From RZYP01 sp964386405 (lineage in GTDB: Bacteria; Bacillota; Negativicutes; Acidaminococcales; Acidaminococcaceae): DNA of 39,339 bases. Where the stretch lies: contig CAYLRW010000004.1 in the NCBI GenBank assembly GCA_964386405.1, positions 1 through 39,339 on the forward strand, in the 5' to 3' direction. The translations under genes and the position numbers were made by a program. The notes under the pieces are model-generated. The model was not told the DNA's origin, made no database searches, and saw only the letters and a list, made by a program, of their open reading frames with translations. Each line of letters begins with the position of its first letter. The stretch's first letter is position 1. Of the stretch, positions 33,030 through 39,339 are shown in pieces.

Positions 33030-34199
33030 ATGAAAAAAATGCGTAAGGTTTTATCAGTAGCATGTATCGGCATGTTGCTGGCAACTGCTCTTACAGGTTG
33101 CGGCGGCGACAAAAAGGGGTCTGGTGATACCATTAAAATTGGTGGCAACCTCGAAATGACCGGCGGCAGCGCCAGCTATGGCAAGTCAGCTCAAAATGGT
33201 ATCAAACTTGCGATTGACGCGGCAAATGCAAACGGCGGCGTTCTCGGCAAGAAGATTGAATTCGTTGTTGCTGATAACAAGTCAGAAGCAGCCGAAGCAA
33301 CCAATGCTATGCAAAAACTGATAGCACAAGACAAGGTTATTGCCGTTATCGGACCAAACCTTTCATCAGCTTCAATTGCAGCAACTTCAATTAACACCAG
33401 CGCTAAAGTTTTGGCAATTACGCCAATGGGCACTAACCCGAATGTAACAGTCGATAAAGACGGTAAAACCAAGGACTTCATGTTCCGTGCCTGCTTTATT
33501 GATCCTTTCCAAGGTACTGTAATGGCTACTTTTGCTAAGGATAAGGTTAATGCTAAGAACGTTGCAATTCTGGTAGATAACTCTTCAGATTATGCTAAAG
33601 GCCTGGCACAGTTCTTCAAAGAAGCCTTCACTAAAGGCGGCGGCAAAATTGTTGCAGAAGAATCTTATCTCCAAAAAGATACTGATTTCAAAGCAACTTT
33701 GACAAAGATTAAAGCTTCTAATCCAGATATGATATATGTACCTGGCTACTATCAAGAAGTAGGTATGATCGTTAAACAAGCTCGCGAAATGGGATTGAAT
33801 GTTCCAATGGCAGGCGGCGATGGCTGGGATAGCGCTAAGCTTCCTGAGATTGCTGGCAAAGCAGCTTTGAATAACACATACTTCTCAAGCTTGTATTCAC
33901 CTGATGATGACTCCAAACTGAACAAGGATTTTGTTGCAGCTTACCAAAAAGCTTACAATGAAAAACCTGACGTATTCGCAGCTCTTGCTTATGATTCCGC
34001 ATTGCTTGTAATCAATGCAATCAAGTCTGCTAATGCACTGGATACCGTGAAAATCAAAGATGCAATGGCTAAAACAGCTGGCTTCAGTGGTGTTTCCGGT
34101 AATGTAACCTTCAACGAACAACACAATCCGGTTAAGAGTGCTGTAATCATCGAATACAAAGATGGAGCACAGGTTTTCAAAACCAAGATTAATCCTTGA
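33030..34199 (+). CDS. livJ: Branched-chain amino-acid-binding lipoprotein, copy 2
   Basis: A 389-residue paralogue of the preceding gene. The lipobox is ALTGC. Long blocks are shared, for example FRACFIDPFQGTVMATFAKD against FRACFIDPFQGQVMAEFANK, and the C-terminal AVIIEYKDGAQVFKTKI. The Shine-Dalgarno site GGAGGGG and the ATG at 33030 are clear. It lies 66 bases before livH with a hairpin between. Two binding proteins sharing one permease would widen ligand range; which ligand each takes cannot be told from sequence. Confidence 0.92.
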   Translation: MKKMRKVLSVACIGMLLATALTGCGGDKKGSGDTIKIGGNLEMTGGSASYGKSAQNGIKLAIDAANANGGVLGKKIEFVVADNKSEAAEATNAMQKLIAQDKVIAVIGPNLSSASIAATSINTSAKVLAITPMGTNPNVTVDKDGKTKDFMFRACFIDPFQGTVMATFAKDKVNAKNVAILVDNSSDYAKGLAQFFKEAFTKGGGKIVAEESYLQKDTDFKATLTKIKASNPDMIYVPGYYQEVGMIVKQAREMGLNVPMAGGDGWDSAKLPEIAGKAALNNTYFSSLYSPDDDSKLNKDFVAAYQKAYNEKPDVFAALAYDSALLVINAIKSANALDTVKIKDAMAKTAGFSGVSGNVTFNEQHNPVKSAVIIEYKDGAQVFKTKINP

Positions 34200-34206
34200 T
34201 TTTATC

Positions 34207-34246
34207 AGTGGGCCGTGCTCTACACGACCCACTAAAGTTATTTTTT
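34207..34246 (+). terminator. Hairpin between livJ2 and livH
   Basis: AGTGGGCCGTG pairs with CACGACCCACT (one mismatch) over a five-base loop, then AAAGTTAT6. It probably lets more transcripts cover the binding protein than the permease. Confidence 0.75.
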
Positions 34247-34265
34247 AGGCAGGGGGCTATTATTT

Positions 34266-35162
34266 ATGGATATGGGATCATTTTTGCACCAATTTGCGCA
34301 ACAATTGATTAATGGTGTTTCGCTCGGAAGCATCTACGCTTTGATCGCGCTTGGTTACACAATGATTTATGGTATTATCAAGCTGATAAACTTCGCACAC
34401 GGCGATATTTACATGCTTGGCGCTTATATGGGTTTTGTAGCAACTACGATGCTTGGACTCTCTTTCTTACCGGCACTTATTTTTGCCATGGTGGCAGCGG
34501 CATTAGCCGGTATCTTTATTGAACGTGTTGCTTATCGGCCGATGCGTAATGCACCGCGTATTGCCATTTTGATTACTGCAATCGGCGTATCATTTTTTCT
34601 TGAGTATGGCATGATTTTGATTGCTACACCTCAGCCTCGCACTTTCCCGGCAGTATTTGATGCGACAATCTATAATGTGGCCGGCTTGGTTATTAACAGC
34701 CAGCAGATCGTTATTCTGGTCAGCGCATTGGTACTGATGGCCGCTTTGACCTATATTGTCAATCATACCAAAGCTGGTAAGGCCATGCGTGCAGTATCTT
34801 TTGATATGGAAGCTGCACAACTGATGGGTATCAATATCGACAAAGTAATTTCCATGACCTTCGCACTTGGTTCTTCCTTAGCAGCAGCAGCAGGTGTTTT
34901 AGTAGGTATCTATTACAACTCTATCGATCCTTTGATGGGTATGATGCCTGGTATGAAAGCCTTCGTTGCCGCAGTTCTGGGTGGTATTGGTATTATTCCG
35001 GGCGCTATGCTCGGCGGTATCATCATGGGTGTTGTCGAAGCAATGGTCAGTGGCTTCTTTTCCTCAACCTTCCGCGATGCCGCAGCCTTTGGTATCCTGA
35101 TTTTGATTTTGCTCTACAAACCATCCGGTCTTTTGGGCAAAAATATCCGTGAGAAAGTGTAG
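34266..35162 (+). CDS. livH: Branched-chain amino-acid ABC permease LivH
   Basis: A 298-residue membrane permease. The typical LivH start (LINGVSLGSIYALIALGYTM) leads to LINFAHGDIYMLGAYMG and a C-terminal EAA-type region (FVAAVLGGIGIIPGAMLGGI). Hydrophobic segments fill the length. The ATG follows AGGGGG. livM begins within ten bases of its stop. Confidence 0.95.
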   Translation: MDMGSFLHQFAQQLINGVSLGSIYALIALGYTMIYGIIKLINFAHGDIYMLGAYMGFVATTMLGLSFLPALIFAMVAAALAGIFIERVAYRPMRNAPRIAILITAIGVSFFLEYGMILIATPQPRTFPAVFDATIYNVAGLVINSQQIVILVSALVLMAALTYIVNHTKAGKAMRAVSFDMEAAQLMGINIDKVISMTFALGSSLAAAAGVLVGIYYNSIDPLMGMMPGMKAFVAAVLGGIGIIPGAMLGGIIMGVVEAMVSGFFSSTFRDAAAFGILILILLYKPSGLLGKNIREKV

Positions 35163-35171
35163 GTGACAGTG

Positions 35172-36131
35172 ATGAATAATATTAGAAAACAAGACATCAT
35201 GTCCCTATTGGGTTGTTTTGTTTTGTTCGTAGTCTTGCAGCTGTTAATGATGTTTGATATTATCGGTCCTTTCTGGGAATTAAACATTGTTTTGATTGGC
35301 ATAAATATCATACTCTCCGTCAGCTTGAACCTGATTAATGGCTATACCGGTCAATTCTCCATTGGTCATGCAGGTTTTCTGGCAGTAGGTGCCTATACTG
35401 GTGCTATCGTAACTGTTAAACTGGGACTGCCGTTTGAACTGGCATTGATAGTCGGCACGCTCTGCGCAGGTCTTCTCGGCTTCCTGATTGGTTTGCCAAC
35501 CCTGCGTTTGAATGGTGACTATCTGGCTATCGCTACCTTGGGTCTTGGCGAGATCATCCGTATCTGCATCCTCAACATTGAGTATGTAGGTGGTGCTTCC
35601 GGCCTGATGGGTATTCCTCGTTATACAAATTTTGCCTGGGTTTTCTGGGTAGGCGTGTTTGTCATCTTCTTCATTAAGAACTTTATTAATTCAGCTCCCG
35701 GCCGTTCTTGTCTGGCAATTCGTGAAAATGAAATTGCTGCTGAGACCATGGGTATTGATACTACCAAATACAAAGTTATGGCCTTCACAATCGGCGCTGC
35801 ATTTGCAGGTACAGCCGGTGTGCTGTTCTCCCACTATTTCTATATTGCGCATCCAGCTTCCTTTACTTTCATGCGTTCTTTCGATATTTTAACCATGGTA
35901 GTTTTGGGCGGTTTGGGCAGCATGAGCGGTGCCATTACAGGTGCGGTACTGCTGACAGGCATTTCTGCTTTCCTGGCAGAATATCCTGAATGGCGTATGG
36001 TAATCTATTCAATCACTTTGATTGTTTTGATGCTTTATCGTCCACAAGGCTTGTTCGGCAACAAAGAACTGAGCCTCAAAATGTTTAAGTTAGGAGGCAA
36101 CAACAGTGGAAGAACTGCTGAAGGTAAATAA
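35172..36131 (+). CDS. livM: Branched-chain amino-acid ABC permease LivM
   Basis: A 319-residue permease with the LivM core NLINGYTGQFSIGHAGFLAV and the C-terminal VVLGGLGSMSGAITGAVLL. I prefer the ATG at 35172, behind AGGTGA at the livH stop; in-frame GTGs at 35163 and 35169 are alternatives. Its 3' end overlaps livG by 26 bases. Confidence 0.94.
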   Translation: MNNIRKQDIMSLLGCFVLFVVLQLLMMFDIIGPFWELNIVLIGINIILSVSLNLINGYTGQFSIGHAGFLAVGAYTGAIVTVKLGLPFELALIVGTLCAGLLGFLIGLPTLRLNGDYLAIATLGLGEIIRICILNIEYVGGASGLMGIPRYTNFAWVFWVGVFVIFFIKNFINSAPGRSCLAIRENEIAAETMGIDTTKYKVMAFTIGAAFAGTAGVLFSHYFYIAHPASFTFMRSFDILTMVVLGGLGSMSGAITGAVLLTGISAFLAEYPEWRMVIYSITLIVLMLYRPQGLFGNKELSLKMFKLGGNNSGRTAEGK

Positions 36132-36876
36132 CGTATCAATGGTATTCGGCGGTCTGCGTGCCGTTTCCAACTTTACTATGGAAATTAATAAAGGAGAACT
36201 GATTGGTCTGATTGGACCAAACGGTGCCGGCAAGACCACTGCTTTCAACATGCTGACTGGTGTTTATGAACCATCTGAAGGCACTATTACCTTTGAAGGT
36301 AATTTGGTTAATGGCAAAAAACCTTATCAAGTTACAGCCATGGGTATGGCTCGTACTTTCCAGAATATCAGACTTTTTTCTGAGCTCTCGGTAATTGATA
36401 ATGTAAAAATTGCCTACAATATGCATGTAAAATATTCTTTGCCGGAAGCTATCTGGCGTTTTGGCAGGTATTTTGGCGAAGAGGAAGAAATAACTAATAA
36501 GGCAATGTCATTGCTAAAAATATTCAAGCTTGATGGTAAAGCTCATGAACAAGCGAAAAACCTTCCTTACGGTGAACAACGCAGGCTGGAGATTGCCCGC
36601 GCTATGGCAACCGAACCGAAGCTTCTGCTGCTCGACGAACCTGCTGCAGGTATGAATCCGCAGGAAACTCATGAATTGATGGAAATGATCCGTTGGATCC
36701 GCGATGAGTTTAAGCTCAGTATCCTTCTGATTGAGCATGATATGAGTCTCGTCATGAATGTCTGCGAAAGAATTTACGTTCTGGAATATGGCTTCTGCAT
36801 AGCTAACGGAGTTCCAGAGGAAATCAAAAACAATAAACGCGTAATCGAAGCATATTTGGGCGAGGAGGTATCATAA
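36106..36876 (+). CDS. livG: Branched-chain amino-acid ABC ATPase LivG
   Basis: A 256-residue ATPase. Walker A is GPNGAGKTT, the signature is LPYGEQRRLEIARAM (the LPYGEQ form is typical of LivG), Walker B is LLLLDEPAAGMNP, and the H-loop is LLIEHDMSL. The start is GTG at 36106 with AGGAGG eight bases upstream. It overlaps livM by 26 bases and livF by one base. Confidence 0.96.
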   Translation: MEELLKVNNVSMVFGGLRAVSNFTMEINKGELIGLIGPNGAGKTTAFNMLTGVYEPSEGTITFEGNLVNGKKPYQVTAMGMARTFQNIRLFSELSVIDNVKIAYNMHVKYSLPEAIWRFGRYFGEEEEITNKAMSLLKIFKLDGKAHEQAKNLPYGEQRRLEIARAMATEPKLLLLDEPAAGMNPQETHELMEMIRWIRDEFKLSILLIEHDMSLVMNVCERIYVLEYGFCIANGVPEEIKNNKRVIEAYLGEEVS

Positions 36877-37580
36877 TGCTAAAAGTCGATAATATTGATG
36901 TTTATTATGGTGCTATTCACGCCATTAAAGGAGTTAGCATTCAAGTTGCCAAAGGAGAAATCGTTACTTTGGTAGGCTCGAATGGAGCTGGTAAATCTAC
37001 TACATTGCGTACTATTTCCGGTCTTTTGAAGCCAAAAAATGGTACAATATTATTTGAGGATAACCACATTGAAGGTTTGCCGGCGCATAAGATTGTTGGC
37101 ATGGGCCTTTGCCAGGTTCCTGAAGGCCGCCGCGTATTCGCGAATATGACGGTTATGGAAAATCTGGAGCTGGGTGCTTACCTGCGCAGCGACAAAGATG
37201 AAATTGCCAAGGATTTGGAAGATGTCTTCAAGAAGTTCCCAAGACTTTTGGAACGTAAAGATCAGGTTTCCGGTACATTATCAGGCGGCGAACAGCAAAT
37301 GCTTGCTATGGGCCGTGCTTTGATGGGCCGCCCGCGTCTTTTGCTTCTCGACGAACCATCCATGGGGCTTGCACCTCTTTTGGTTAAAGAAATTTTCCAC
37401 ATTATTCAGGAAATCAACGAGAGCGGCACAACCGTTCTTCTGGTAGAACAAAATGCAAACATGGCATTGTCCATTGCAGATAAAGCTTATGTTTTGGAAA
37501 CAGGACGCATTGCCTTGGCTGGCACAGCGAAAGAACTGGCAAGCAGCGAAGCTGTCCGCAAGGCTTATTTAGGCGGTTAA
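36876..37580 (+). CDS. livF: Branched-chain amino-acid ABC ATPase LivF
   Basis: A 234-residue ATPase. Walker A is GSNGAGKST, the Q-loop region is CQVPEGRRVFANMTV, the signature is LSGGEQQMLAMGRALM, Walker B is LLLLDEPSMGLAP and the H-loop is VLLVEQN. Its ATG overlaps the livG stop in TAATG. The CBS-ACT gene follows after 26 bases. Confidence 0.96.
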   Translation: MLKVDNIDVYYGAIHAIKGVSIQVAKGEIVTLVGSNGAGKSTTLRTISGLLKPKNGTILFEDNHIEGLPAHKIVGMGLCQVPEGRRVFANMTVMENLELGAYLRSDKDEIAKDLEDVFKKFPRLLERKDQVSGTLSGGEQQMLAMGRALMGRPRLLLLDEPSMGLAPLLVKEIFHIIQEINESGTTVLLVEQNANMALSIADKAYVLETGRIALAGTAKELASSEAVRKAYLGG

Positions 37581-37606
37581 ACAATCACAAAGGGAGCGTG
37601 GTTTTA

Positions 37607-38266
37607 ATGATCGTAAGAGAATTAATGACACCCAATGTAATTACTACAGAAGAGGACAAAACGATTCTGGAAGTAAGGGAGTTAATGCGCAACAAAAACA
37701 TCAGAAGGCTGCCGGTTGTAGATGATATTAAGAGAATCAAAGGCATCATTACCGATGGCGATGTAGGACGCAGTGAACCTTCTGAGGCTACTACCCTTTC
37801 AAAATTCGAAGCTAATTATCTTCTTTCTAAATTAAAGGTTAGAGACGTTATGACGAAGACAGTAATCACCGTTAACGACACAGCCGAAATTGAAGAAGCA
37901 GCTAATCAGCTATATACCAACAAGATTGGCGCTCTGCCGGTCGTAGATGTTGATAACAAACTATGCGGTATTATTACTGATAGCGATGTATTTAAGGCAT
38001 TTGTGGATATTATGGGGTTTGCTAAGACTTCTACCAAAATTACTGTCGATGCGACAGACAAAGTAGGCGTTTTGGCCGATATAGCCAATATTTTCAAACA
38101 ACGCGGCATCAATATTATTTCTGCTGTTTCCCGCACTAAAGGGCCTGACAGTGCTGAAATCATGATCCGTGCGGATTTGACACATGGCTTAGATGTGATT
38201 GAGGAAATCAGACAAGCAGGTTACACCATTAAAGATATCAGCACCGTAAAAGCAAACGGTAAGTGA
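37607..38266 (+). CDS. CBS-pair and ACT-domain regulatory protein
   Basis: A 219-residue soluble protein. Two CBS motifs come first (VRELMTPNVITTEEDKTI at about 3-20, VRDVMTKTVITVNDTAEI at about 79-96), then an ACT domain (VGVLADIANIFKQRGINIIS near 149-168). CBS pairs usually bind adenosine nucleotides and ACT domains bind amino acids, so a sensor is suggested. I chose the ATG at 37607, ten bases after AGGGAG; a GTG at 37598 would abut that site. It is 26 bases after livF, so it is probably part of the liv operon. Its partner protein is unknown. Confidence 0.88.
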   Translation: MIVRELMTPNVITTEEDKTILEVRELMRNKNIRRLPVVDDIKRIKGIITDGDVGRSEPSEATTLSKFEANYLLSKLKVRDVMTKTVITVNDTAEIEEAANQLYTNKIGALPVVDVDNKLCGIITDSDVFKAFVDIMGFAKTSTKITVDATDKVGVLADIANIFKQRGINIISAVSRTKGPDSAEIMIRADLTHGLDVIEEIRQAGYTIKDISTVKANGK

Positions 38267-38273
38267 GTCGTTT

Positions 38274-38483
38274 ATGGATAAAGTTCAATATTCAGTTGGC
38301 GATGTAGTTCGCATGAAAAAAGCACACCCCTGCGGATCTTATGAATGGGTCATTACACGCACCGGCATCGACTTTGGTCTGAAGTGCCGGGGCTGCGGAC
38401 GCTTCGTAATGATTCCTCGTCCAAAATTTGAAAAAGGTGTTAAATGCATTCTGGAATCTGCTAACCCTGAAAATATGCTTTAG
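38274..38483 (+). CDS. DUF951 protein
   Basis: A 69-residue protein of the DUF951 family: YSVGDVVRMKKAHPCGSYEW, then LKCRGCGRFVMIPRPKFE. Cys and His residues could hold a zinc. The family is common in Firmicutes near parB or engD genes and its function is unknown. It starts seven bases after the CBS-ACT stop, with GTGAG as a weak Shine-Dalgarno site. Confidence 0.85.
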   Translation: MDKVQYSVGDVVRMKKAHPCGSYEWVITRTGIDFGLKCRGCGRFVMIPRPKFEKGVKCILESANPENML

Positions 38484-38513
38484 TATTTCTGCTGTTCTAA
38501 AAATGCCCTGCCT

Positions 38514-38564
38514 AACCCCCGGGAAATGGTTCTTAACAAGGCCGTTGATCGGGGTTCTTTTTTT
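38514..38564 (+). terminator. Terminator after the DUF951 gene
   Basis: AACCCC (38514-38519) pairs with GGGGTT (38551-38556), with more pairing possible inside, followed by C and T7. It ends the liv transcript. Confidence 0.7.
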
Positions 38565-38600
38565 ATCCGGTAATAATGTGAAGCTGATGGAGGTGTCATG

Positions 38601-39098
38601 ATGATTCGTACAGTACGTCCGGAGGACGCCAAAAGAATAGCAGATATTTATAGTTGGTATGTTGCTAATACCACTATCACTTATGAGATTTCGCTGCCTG
38701 ACGAAGGAGAAATGCTGCGAAGGATAAACAAGATATCCGCTCAATTCCCTTGGTTGGTTTATGAAGAAAACGGGGAGGTTATCGGCTATGCCTACGCCGG
38801 TAAATTCCGCGAGCGGGAAGCTTTTAATATTTCGGTTGAATTATCCACGTATTTTGACCAGGCACATTGCGGCGGCGGCCGTGGCATGGAGATTATGAAA
38901 GCACTGCTTAAGGAACTGGAGAGCTATGATCTTTATACCGCGCTGGCTTGTATCAGTTATGGTAATGCAGCGAGCCAGAAGCTCTGTGAGAAACTTGGCT
39001 TTGAACTTGCAGGTGTCACTCACAATGTAGGCTACAAATTTGGCAAGTGGCTCAGTCTGGCTTTCTATACGCTGCAGCTGAAAGAATACAAAAAATAG
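38601..39098 (+). CDS. GNAT N-acetyltransferase of the Pat/MnaT type
   Basis: A 165-residue acetyl-CoA-dependent acetyltransferase. The start MIRTVRPEDAKRIADIYSWY and the end VTHNVGYKFGKWLSLAFYTL are typical of the phosphinothricin/methionine-sulfone acetyltransferase branch. Members detoxify methionine sulfoximine analogues or act on other amines. The acetyl-CoA loop is unusual: GGGRGMEIMKAL in place of the common RGxGIG form. I prefer the ATG at 38601, seven bases after GGAGG, over the one at 38598. A terminator lies upstream, so it is a separate unit. Confidence 0.85.
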   Translation: MIRTVRPEDAKRIADIYSWYVANTTITYEISLPDEGEMLRRINKISAQFPWLVYEENGEVIGYAYAGKFREREAFNISVELSTYFDQAHCGGGRGMEIMKALLKELESYDLYTALACISYGNAASQKLCEKLGFELAGVTHNVGYKFGKWLSLAFYTLQLKEYKK

Positions 39099-39106
39099 AC
39101 GAATAA

Positions 39107-39124
39107 CTATTTCCCGGGAAATAG
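39107..39124. promoter_or_regulatory. Perfect Noc-binding-site-like palindrome
   Basis: CTATTTCCCGGGAAATAG is an 18-base perfect palindrome whose core ATTTCCCGGGAAAT is the B. subtilis Noc-binding site as I recall it. It lies between the acetyltransferase gene and the right-end repeat, about 11 kb from the noc gene of this window. Confidence 0.8.
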
Positions 39125-39150
39125 ATGAGTGTTATATATGTGCTAATAAA

Positions 39151-39250
39151 GGCAAAGGTTAAAGAGTTCCTCTGGCTGCTTCCACACGCGACAATTCGCC
39201 TGCAAGCAGCCGGTCGCTGATGTGCAGCAAGCCCGTCACTTCTTTAAACC
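39151..39250 (-). repeat. About 100-bp dispersed repeat, right copy
   Basis: This is the reverse complement of 187-285 with about five differences. It lies 18.6 kb right of the origin palindrome, while the other copy lies 20.3 kb left of it. Nothing else is recognisable in 39125-39339. Confidence 0.8.
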
Positions 39251-39339
39251 TTACCCAATATATACTATGTTTTGAGATACAATCGCTATTGAGTTTTACC
39301 CGAAAAACAGGCAAGTGTTCCAAGTGTTGCACAATATCC

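Noticed and set aside
38844..38852. TTATCCACG in the acetyltransferase gene as a DnaA box
   Set aside because: A single near-match inside a coding region with no neighbours is expected by chance.
1..39339. CRISPR array, insertion sequence, prophage, tRNA or rRNA
   Set aside because: No regularly spaced short repeats, transposase or integrase motifs, cloverleaf sequences or rRNA-like stretches were seen on either strand.

Overview
The window is the chromosomal replication-origin region of a low-GC Firmicute. The order of the core genes (dnaA-dnaN-yaaA-recF-remB-gyrB on one side; rpmH-rnpA-yidD-yidC-jag-mnmE-mnmG-rsmG-noc-soj-parB on the other), Gram-positive-type Shine-Dalgarno sequences, a T-box leader and a Bacillus-like origin all support this. 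The protein style and the flanking genes (liv operon, CBS-ACT protein, DUF951, DUF4446) suggest the Negativicutes, possibly an Acidaminococcaceae such as Phascolarctobacterium. That placement is an inference from memory, not a measurement.

Almost every gene left of about 20.4 kb is on the minus strand and every gene right of 20.7 kb is on the plus strand, so all are co-directional with forks leaving an origin around dnaA. The origin looks bipartite. A dnaA-dnaN part (18.71-18.96 kb) carries DnaA boxes, a short GC block, a DnaA-trio-like run and an AT-rich stretch. A dnaA-rpmH part (20.40-20.60 kb) carries more boxes, including a 50-bp palindrome built on two perfect boxes. A third cluster of about ten DnaA-box-like sites lies at 4.32-4.50 kb, about 15-16 kb from dnaA.

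Left arm, read leftward from dnaA: dnaA, dnaN, yaaA, recF, a DciA/DUF721 protein fused to a zinc ribbon, remB, gyrB, an unrecognised 102-aa protein, a thiamine pyrophosphokinase, a TSUP permease and gyrA. Next come a three-gene glycerol-3-phosphate-dehydrogenase-like redox module (GlpA-like flavoprotein, FAD/NAD oxidoreductase, DUF1667), rarD, the distal DnaA-box cluster, and a degenerate homologue of tagaturonate epimerase (UxaE). The arm ends with an acetolactate synthase operon behind a T-box leader whose specifier reads best as AUC (Ile).

Right arm: ribosome, RNase P and membrane insertion genes (rpmH, rnpA, yidD, yidC, jag), tRNA and rRNA modification genes (mnmE, mnmG, rsmG), then noc, a parS site inside a terminator-like palindrome, and soj-parB. 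These are followed by DUF554 and DUF4446 membrane proteins and a branched-chain amino-acid ABC transporter with two tandem lipoprotein binding proteins (livJ1, livJ2, livH, livM, livG, livF). Then come a CBS-ACT protein, DUF951 and a GNAT acetyltransferase. A perfect palindrome matching the Bacillus Noc-binding site lies just after the last gene.

The two window ends carry a roughly 100-bp repeat in inverted orientation, almost symmetrical about the origin. No tRNA, rRNA, insertion sequence, prophage or CRISPR array was seen. The most interesting layer is the set of chromosome-maintenance sites (DnaA clusters, DnaA-trios, parS, NBS, symmetric repeats) lying together with the proteins that should read them.
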